Assembly: GCA_037447655.1 (NCBI GenBank)
Contig: JBBHKE010003048.1
Location: 336,036-400,035, forward strand
DNA: 64,000 bases
Source of the DNA: Zygnema cylindricum
Taxonomy: Eukaryota; Streptophyta; Zygnematophyceae; Zygnematales; Zygnemataceae
Direction of reading: 5' to 3'
The translations under genes were made by a program, and so were the position numbers. The notes beneath the pieces were generated by a model. That model was not told the DNA's origin. It saw nothing but the letters and a program-made list of their open reading frames with translations, and made no database searches. Within the stretch, counting starts at the first letter, position 1, and the number at the start of each line of letters is the position of its first letter. Of the stretch, positions 58,295-64,000 are shown in pieces.

Positions 58295-60131
58295 TTTTTT
58301 ATTTCTTTTATGTTTTTTTTTCCCTTTCCTTTCGTTGCAGAATACCAAAAAGCAAGTTGGTGGTGGAAGGGCTGGGTTGCGAAATTGAGAGACATACGGG
58401 CGACGAAACATACTTTGTCATTTGCGGTATTTGGAAGAACAAGTGTGGTGGTGACAAATGCACAACCGTGTAGGGGGAGGAAGGAGTTTCCATGGGTCAC
58501 AACAGTGCACTCGGAGTTGGTGGAGGAGTTTTACCGCTTCAAGAAGGCGGGGATGAAAATGTCACAAACCATTGTAGGGACCATGGCTGCCCATATCAAT
58601 AAACATATGAAGGAGGAGAATGGGAGACTATTCGTCGACAATAAGGGTAAGGAGATAAAAATGAAAATGACAAAACGATGGACGCAACGGTTTTGCGAAA
58701 AACACAGTATTGTGACGAGGGCTCAAAAAGGAAAATTACAATTAAGCCCGGAGAAGGAGGAATACATCGAAAATACAGTAGCATATCACATGGGCGAATT
58801 AAAAATAGGATTTTTATCGAGTAAGTTTTTTGAACATTTGTATAACTAATTGCTATATGCTGTAATACATGTAACATATATTATTCTAAATTTTGTTTTC
58901 TAAGGTTGTAAATGCAAATAAGCGAATGAAAGTAGTTGCCCCAACCATCATACTTTTATGTGTTGTGTTTTTCTTACAATTTTATGTGTTCTTGTGATTA
59001 TAGGTCGCTACAACGAGGATCTAGTCGAAAACATGGACGAGACCCACGTGATTGTAAATATGGATAACAAAAAGACGTTGGCTTTTCGTGGGGACGAGGT
59101 GGTCAAATACGCGGATGTTGCCGGAGGTGGAGAGTCGATGACTTTGATGGTTCGACTCACGGGCGGAGTGAACGCTCGAATTGAATCTCCTATGTTAATC
59201 TTCGCCAACAAGCTTCGTAATTACCCGATCAAGGGCATCCACGATGACATACTAGGTGTTTTTTTTTCCCTAATATTAACGCTATTGTCTCACTTATTCT
59301 CCCTTGTACTCCACACCCAAAATATTAAATATGGGGTGATATGTTGTTAATATTGATTTCTTCCCATACACTACTCACCCTCTCTCTCCCTCTCTCACTC
59401 AATATCTTTTCCCACTCTCTTTTGTAGGAGTTTGTTACCGTACCGGGCCGAAAGGTTGGAACGACAAGACGGACTTCCCACAATGGATCACCGAACCGAG
59501 GTCATACGAAGGCGACCGTGATGGGCGTGAAAAGGTTATATTTGTGGACAAATGTGGCGGTCACAATATGTCCGAGGAATTAAACACCGCTTTAAGCGCA
59601 AAGAGAACTACACTCCAATTTTGTCCTCCGTGTGCAACGCATTTAGTGGAACCTGCCGATTCATTTGTAATTTCTATAATCAAAGAAGTGTGGTCAAGAA
59701 AATGGGAAGATTGGAAGATGAAGGGGGTAGAGAGCCACAAGTGGTCCTTACCTAGAGGCCAAAGATGGTCTGGTAAGTTAGTTTGACCGGGTAAAGCCTT
59801 TTTCTTAACGTTGGCACGCGATTCGATACGAGAGATGAACAAAATAAAAGACAAAAATGGCATGGGATGGGCACGAAAGGCGATGATCTAGTGTGTATTG
59901 TCATTAATTGATGGCAAATGGGAGTAGAGCATGCTTACGCAAGATTTGCAAGTCATAATAATGAAATGGCGAAATCATTTCGATGGCGATGAGGTGCCAC
60001 CTCCTTCGGCTCACGCACGAGATTTACTCCAACTCTTTCGTGAGGCCGACATTCAAGATGATAAAGCCAGTCATGACGAAGACTTAGAGGAATACAGTGA
60101 TTATGAGGCACTTTTTAGAGAAGTGGTTTAA

Positions 60132-60423
60132 TTAGGAGTGGTCGTATAATGGATTATGGGCCGTTTGCAAATCTTTTTACTAATAGTGTGGATTTTTTTG
60201 TATTTTTTTTTTTAGGTTTTTTTTGATAGGTTAAAACATTTAATTTTCTTTTACCGCAGTATGCAGTATACATTGTATTTCTTTCTTTGACGATGAATAT
60301 TATCTATCCCTCTATCATTTTTTCGTTTTCATATTGTTTATGATGCCCGAATGGCCAAAAATGTGGATGAAATGTATTTGTAGTGACGGTGTAAAATCGT
60401 TTTTATGTTTAGATTATCATTCT
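60132..60423. other. AT-rich region after the transposase stop
   Basis: Probable 3' untranslated region and terminal part of the transposon. No gene. Confidence 0.4.
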
Positions 60424-60928
60424 ACCATTTAGCGACGAGACAGTCTCGTCGCTGAGTACCTAAAGACCTTGTTTTGACTCAGTGTTTGTGTTGAATTGTG
60501 AAAAATAAAACATGCCATTCAGCACTGAGGAATTCTCGTCGTTGACTGGCATAATTAAAAAAAAAAATACCATTCAGCGACGAGATAGTCTCGTCGCGAC
60601 GAGATTTTGTCGTCGCTGAGTACCTAAAGACCTTGTTTTGACTTAGTGTTTGTGTTGAATGGTGAAAAATGAAGCATGCCGTTCAGCACCGAGGAATTGT
60701 CGTTGTTGATTGGCAAGATAGAAAAATATACCATTCAGCGACGAGATAGTCTCGTCGCGACGAGACTGACTCGTTGCTGAATACCTAAAGACCTTCATTT
60801 GACCCAGTGTTTGTTATGAATGGTGAAAAATGAAACATGCCATTTAGCACCGAGGAATTCTCGTCGTTGCTTGGCAGAATAAAAAAAAAATACCATTCAG
60901 TGACGAGACAGTCTCGTCGCTGAGTACC
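60424..60928. repeat. Tandem 145-162 bp repeat with GCGACGAGA.AGTCTCGTCGC palindromes
   Basis: Units start at 60424, 60569, 60730 and (partial) 60892. Each begins accatt.agcgacgaga and carries a perfect or near-perfect palindrome gcgacgagacagtctcgtcg-c, then gtacctaaagacctt and a degenerate second half with gaattctcgtcgttg. Subterminal GCGACG hairpins of this kind are common in plant DNA transposons. Position suggests the right subterminal region of the transposase-bearing element. Confidence 0.85.
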
Positions 60929-61559
60929 ATAAGGGAGAGAGAGACACAGAAAAAAAGGGAGATTGACTGAGATGAAATAAATAATAAAGTGAAAATAATG
61001 TGTCATATTCAAAAAAAAAAGTGTGAAAAACAATCACATGTGTGACAACGAAAATAGTTAACAATGACCACGCACTTCATCAAGTGAATCGCTTAACATT
61101 TACAAAACATGTAGAATTAAAATCACAGCACCCGTCATTGCAACAACATAAAAATGAATTACAATTTAAAAAACATGACATTAATACACTTGGAAATAAA
61201 TTCAATCCTTTTCGCCTAAGAATGACAAAGAGGTTCACCGTAAAAAAACTACAATATGTACAACCAAAATATTTTTCAAAATTAAATAAAATTTTTGTCT
61301 ACATGAACGAAATGTACATCGGCTATAAAAATTATCATTTGTAACAAATGATATTCTAATAACCTCCTCTAACTCATGTAAAAATGTGTTTGGAAGTACT
61401 AATATTAAATGGGGTAAAGATAAATCCATGACATTCCCACAATCTGTGCATTTGTTCCTCCATCACAATCAACTAACTGAATAAAATCCCATGCCTACAA
61501 CAAAGAAAAAAATACAACAATGGAGTTATTTATAAAAATTAATGACATTAATGTGTAAT
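60929..61559. other. AT-rich stretch without a supported gene
   Basis: A 100-codon Lys/Asn/His-rich ORF at 61042-61344 (+) has the composition of AT-rich noncoding DNA and no motif. Nothing else was recognised. Confidence 0.4.
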
Positions 61560-62700
61560 TTTAATGGGGGAGTAAACGGGAGAGGGAAAGAGGGGAGTAA
61601 ATGGAAGAGGGAGAAAGGGAAAGAGAAACCACATGATTTTGAGTGTAGGGAAAAGGAAATGGGAGAGGAAGAGGGAGATCGAGGGTTAGAGAGTACAACA
61701 ATTTCAACGGGGGAGAGAGAGTGAAAGGGAGAGGATGAGGGAGTGGGAGAGGTGGCAGCCTGAGAGGGTGAGGGAGAGGGAGAGTATGAGGTAATGGATG
61801 AGAGTGCGACAGATTGTGAGGGTGAGAGGGAGAGGGAGAGGGGAAGGGAGAGGGAAAGGGAGAGGGAGAGATAGAGGCAGATGGAGGGAATGGGGAGAGG
61901 GAGAGGAATAAGGGAAAGGGATATACCGACAGATTGAGAGGGTGAGAAAGAGAGGGTAAGGGAAAGGGAGATGGAATGTAAGAGAGTAGGGAAGGGAGAG
62001 GGAAAGAGAGAGGGAGAGGGAGAGGGGAGGGAGATGGAAAGAGAGGGTAGAAGGGAGAGGGAGAGATAGAGGCAGATCGAAGAAGAGGAGAGGGAGAGAG
62101 ACAGTGGGAGGGAGATAATGCGGCAGATGAGGAGGGAGAGAAGGAGAGGGAGAGGGAAAGGGGGAGGGAGAGGGAGAGGGAGTGTGGAAGGGAGAGGGAA
62201 AGGGGGAGGGAGGGATAGCGGCGGATCGAGGGAGTGGGGAGAGGGAGAGGAATAGGGGAAGGGAGATAGTGCGGCAGATCGAGAGGGTGAGAAGGAGAGG
62301 TAAAGGGAAAGGGAGAGGGAATGTGAGAGTAGAGAAAGGAGAGGGAAAGAGAGAGAGAGGGAGAGGGGAGGGAGAGGGAAAGAGAGGGTAAAAGGGAGAG
62401 AGAGAGATAGAGGCAGATCGAAGAAGGGGAGAGGGAGAGAGAGAGTGGGAGGGAGATAATGCGGCAGATGAGGAGGGCGAGAAGGAGAGGGAGAGAGAGT
62501 GTGGAAGGGAGAGGGAAAGGGGGAGGGAGAGATAATGCGGCAGATGAGGAGGGCGAGAAGGAGAGGGAGAGGGAAAGGGGGAGGGAGAGGGAATGTGAGA
62601 GTAGAGAAAGGAGAGGGAAAGAGAGAGGGAGAGGGAGGGGGGAGGGAGAGGGAATGGAGATAGATTGAGAGGGAGAGAGAGAGGTGAAGGGTGAGGGCAT
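61560..62700. repeat. 1.1-kb polypurine GGGAGA satellite-like tract with a higher-order repeat
   Basis: Nearly pure G/A on the plus strand. Segments such as gagggagataatgcggcagat or agagatagaggcagatcgaa recur at intervals of about 100-200 bp (62025-62130, 62395-62475, 62520-62560), so the tract also has longer-period duplications. The two long overlapping minus-strand ORFs of Ser/Pro/Leu are composition artefacts. Confidence 0.9.
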
Positions 62701-63199
62701 AAACGAGAGAGAGCACATTTTAAAAAACTTGCAAAATTAAAAGAGGGAGATGAGCATAGGTAGGTTCAGAATAAAAGGGAGTGTGAAAGAGGGGCGGAGG
62801 CAATAAAAGGTAAATGGAGTGACGTGCCATATGCAGAGGGAGAAGGAGCCGCCACATGCGACCTCGAATCCATGGAAATGAAACGAAGGTGGCGGCGGTG
62901 TTTTCGCCTGCTTCTTCATGAAACGAATGAGAATGTGTTTGTTTGACAAAATGACGACGCAGCGTCAAATCCCTAAAAAAACAAAAAAAAATGTATGGAT
63001 GAGATTCGTTCAACGAGGGATCCATTTTTCTGTGGATTATCCGCATTTGGCGTTAAGCCGTCCCAAATATCATCAACGCCAAATGTTGTTTTTTATTCTA
63101 ATTATTTTAATTCATTAATTGTAATTTGTGGTCCATTGTCACTTCGACCCCTTATTAACGTATACATTAATTATAATTTGGAGTGAAATCACCTATAGA
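62701..63199. other. Intergenic stretch without a supported gene
   Basis: Short ORFs on both strands (62720-63046 minus, 62918-63118 plus) have no motif or splice-consistent partner. Confidence 0.4.
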
Positions 63200-63772
63200 C
63201 ACCATATTAGAATAAACATTTACGCTATATTCGTTCGTTGTACCGAAATGGAGTACACATTGATGCTAATTGGACAAAATACATGTTATAGTGTTTATAT
63301 AAACTGAACAGTCAAAAATCACATGAATCAAGAGTACGGAGTTTTAAGACGGTTTACATGGACGTGAAAAATAAAAACAGTTCACTGCTTTAACTGTAAC
63401 ATCATGACTTCGCACATGCGAATATATTTTACGTTCACACTACAGAACAGGCGATTATAAGAGATCGTGTGCGAACGAGGTTTTTGGCGACGATAGTGAA
63501 CCCATTTTTTCAGCGCACGTTCATATGCATGCGCGTATAATTTATAATAAATTTTAAATATTTTAAAGTAAAAAGGTACAAATATGTATCGTCTGACATC
63601 ATCCGTACACCATACTAATTATACATTATTGTACTTTCGGTCTTGACGCTATTTTGTACGGAACCTCAATTATAGTCAAGGAAAAATTAAAATCACGTAT
63701 AATAATTTTGGAAAAAAAACAAAATTTTAAGAACCCAAATTAGTGTCGTTGACACATAACGATGCGCGGTGT
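63200..63772. mobile_element. Diverged copy of the 544-bp MITE, right part conserved
   Basis: From about 63590 to 63772 the sequence follows 53190-53369 (gtacaccatactaatta, ttgacgctattttgtac, gtcaaggaaaaattaaa, tttaagaacccaaattagtg, then cgatgcgcggtgta). The left part is diverged and its terminus was not found. Confidence 0.6.
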
Positions 63773-64000
63773 AGCGGCGAGCGGCGGGATTTACGGCGAC
63801 TCTAGAAAGCAACGAACTAGCAGCGAGCGGCGGAATTTATGGCGTCTCTAAAAAGTTCAGCGAACTACAGTAGCAGCGAGCGACGGATTTTACGGCGTCT
63901 CCAACGACGGTTTCTTTATAAAGACGGAGTGGAGGACAAATAAAAATACGCTTGTGCAAATGAAGCAATTTTTTTTTTTTAATGTCCGTACAACTTTTCG
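63773..64000. mobile_element. Arrayed pieces of the AGCGAGCGGCGG fold-back MITE
   Basis: Three consecutive arm copies (cggcgagcggcgggatttac, tagcagcgagcggcggaatt, agtagcagcgagcgacggat) are each followed by ggcg(t/a)ctct or ggcgtctcc. They are related to the arms of 52649-52817. They abut the 544-bp MITE exactly as at 53369-53428, and the window ends within them. Confidence 0.6.

Larger units (their letters stand above)
54526..60131 (+). pseudogene. Pogo-type (IS630-Tc1-mariner) DDD transposase with three in-frame stops
   Basis: Exons 54526-54925, 58341-58820, 59004-59255 and 59428-60131 join in phase to a 612-codon frame. Exon 1 has an acidic/proline N-terminus and a DNA-binding-like end (VHVINWMIADCNINGKECLI). 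Exon 2 continues it (SWWWKGW) and holds KMTKRWTQRFCEKHSIV. The catalytic acidic triad is D305 (VENMDETHV), D418 (FVDKCGGHN) and D455 (LVEPADSFVI), a spacing of DD36D as in pogo/Tigger enzymes. Downstream, conserved blocks GKAFFLTLARDSIREMN, GMGWARKAMI and KWRNHFDGDE are cut by TGA 59784-59786, TAG 59889-59891 and TAG 59925-59927, with no frameshift. Close relatives, by memory, occur in oomycete and plant genomes. The gene is therefore recently inactivated, or the C-terminus is dispensable. The first intron is 3.4 kb and contains other ORFs. Confidence 0.75.

Noticed and set aside
61526-62718. Two overlapping minus-strand ORFs of 385-396 codons rich in Ser, Pro and Leu
   Set aside because: Same low-complexity artefact over the 61.6-62.7 kb polypurine tract; both frames are equally open.

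Overview
What it is: a nuclear fragment of a eukaryote, most likely a streptophyte green alga (charophyte grade) or another early-branching green plant lineage. The reasons are a SnRK1 gamma subunit of the plant KING1 type, a plastid-targeted thioredoxin-fold protein resembling the land-plant MRL7/SVR4 family, and a NOT3 whose N-terminus reads like plant NOT3. Genes are built from many short exons in GT-AG introns, plus one probable GC-AG intron, and the intergenic DNA is full of transposons. The species cannot be fixed from the window. Genes were assembled by hand from splice signals and reading phase. Six host genes are supported, five of them as complete phase-consistent models. Layout: 1-8473 (+) is the CCR4-NOT subunit NOT3, whose 5' end lies outside the window. 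10601-17650 (-) is a secreted protein with the order FAS1, PAN, proline-rich linker, cupredoxin-like, PAN. 17651-27251 is a transposon-rich gene desert: a PIF/Harbinger-type element with a TAA target duplication, LINE reverse-transcriptase remnants, two hAT-type elements and TA-flanked MITEs. 27252-31579 (-) is the complex I assembly factor NDUFAF2. 33196-34970 is a fold-back element with long imperfect inverted arms. 35257-41070 (-) is a type I membrane protein with a 19-bp microexon. 41567-46222 (+), divergent from it, is the MRL7-like plastid protein. 47422-51152 (-) is the SnRK1 gamma (KING1-like) gene with an unusual Gly/Ala-rich exon. 51879-53700 is a cluster of MITEs. 54396-60131 (+) is a pogo-type DDD transposase gene with stop codons in its 3' part and a long first intron that itself carries ORFs. 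60424-60928 is a GCGACGAG hairpin tandem repeat, 61560-62700 is a GGGAGA-type polypurine tract, and 63200-64000 holds more MITE sequence. How the genes fit together: there is no functional cluster. The host genes are housekeeping or regulatory (mRNA decay, respiratory-complex assembly, energy sensing, plastid biogenesis) or belong to the cell surface. The gene pairs at 8473/10601 and 46222/47422 are convergent, and the pair at 41070/41567 is divergent with about 0.5 kb of shared upstream DNA. Transposable elements and simple-sequence tracts fill introns as well as intergenic space.
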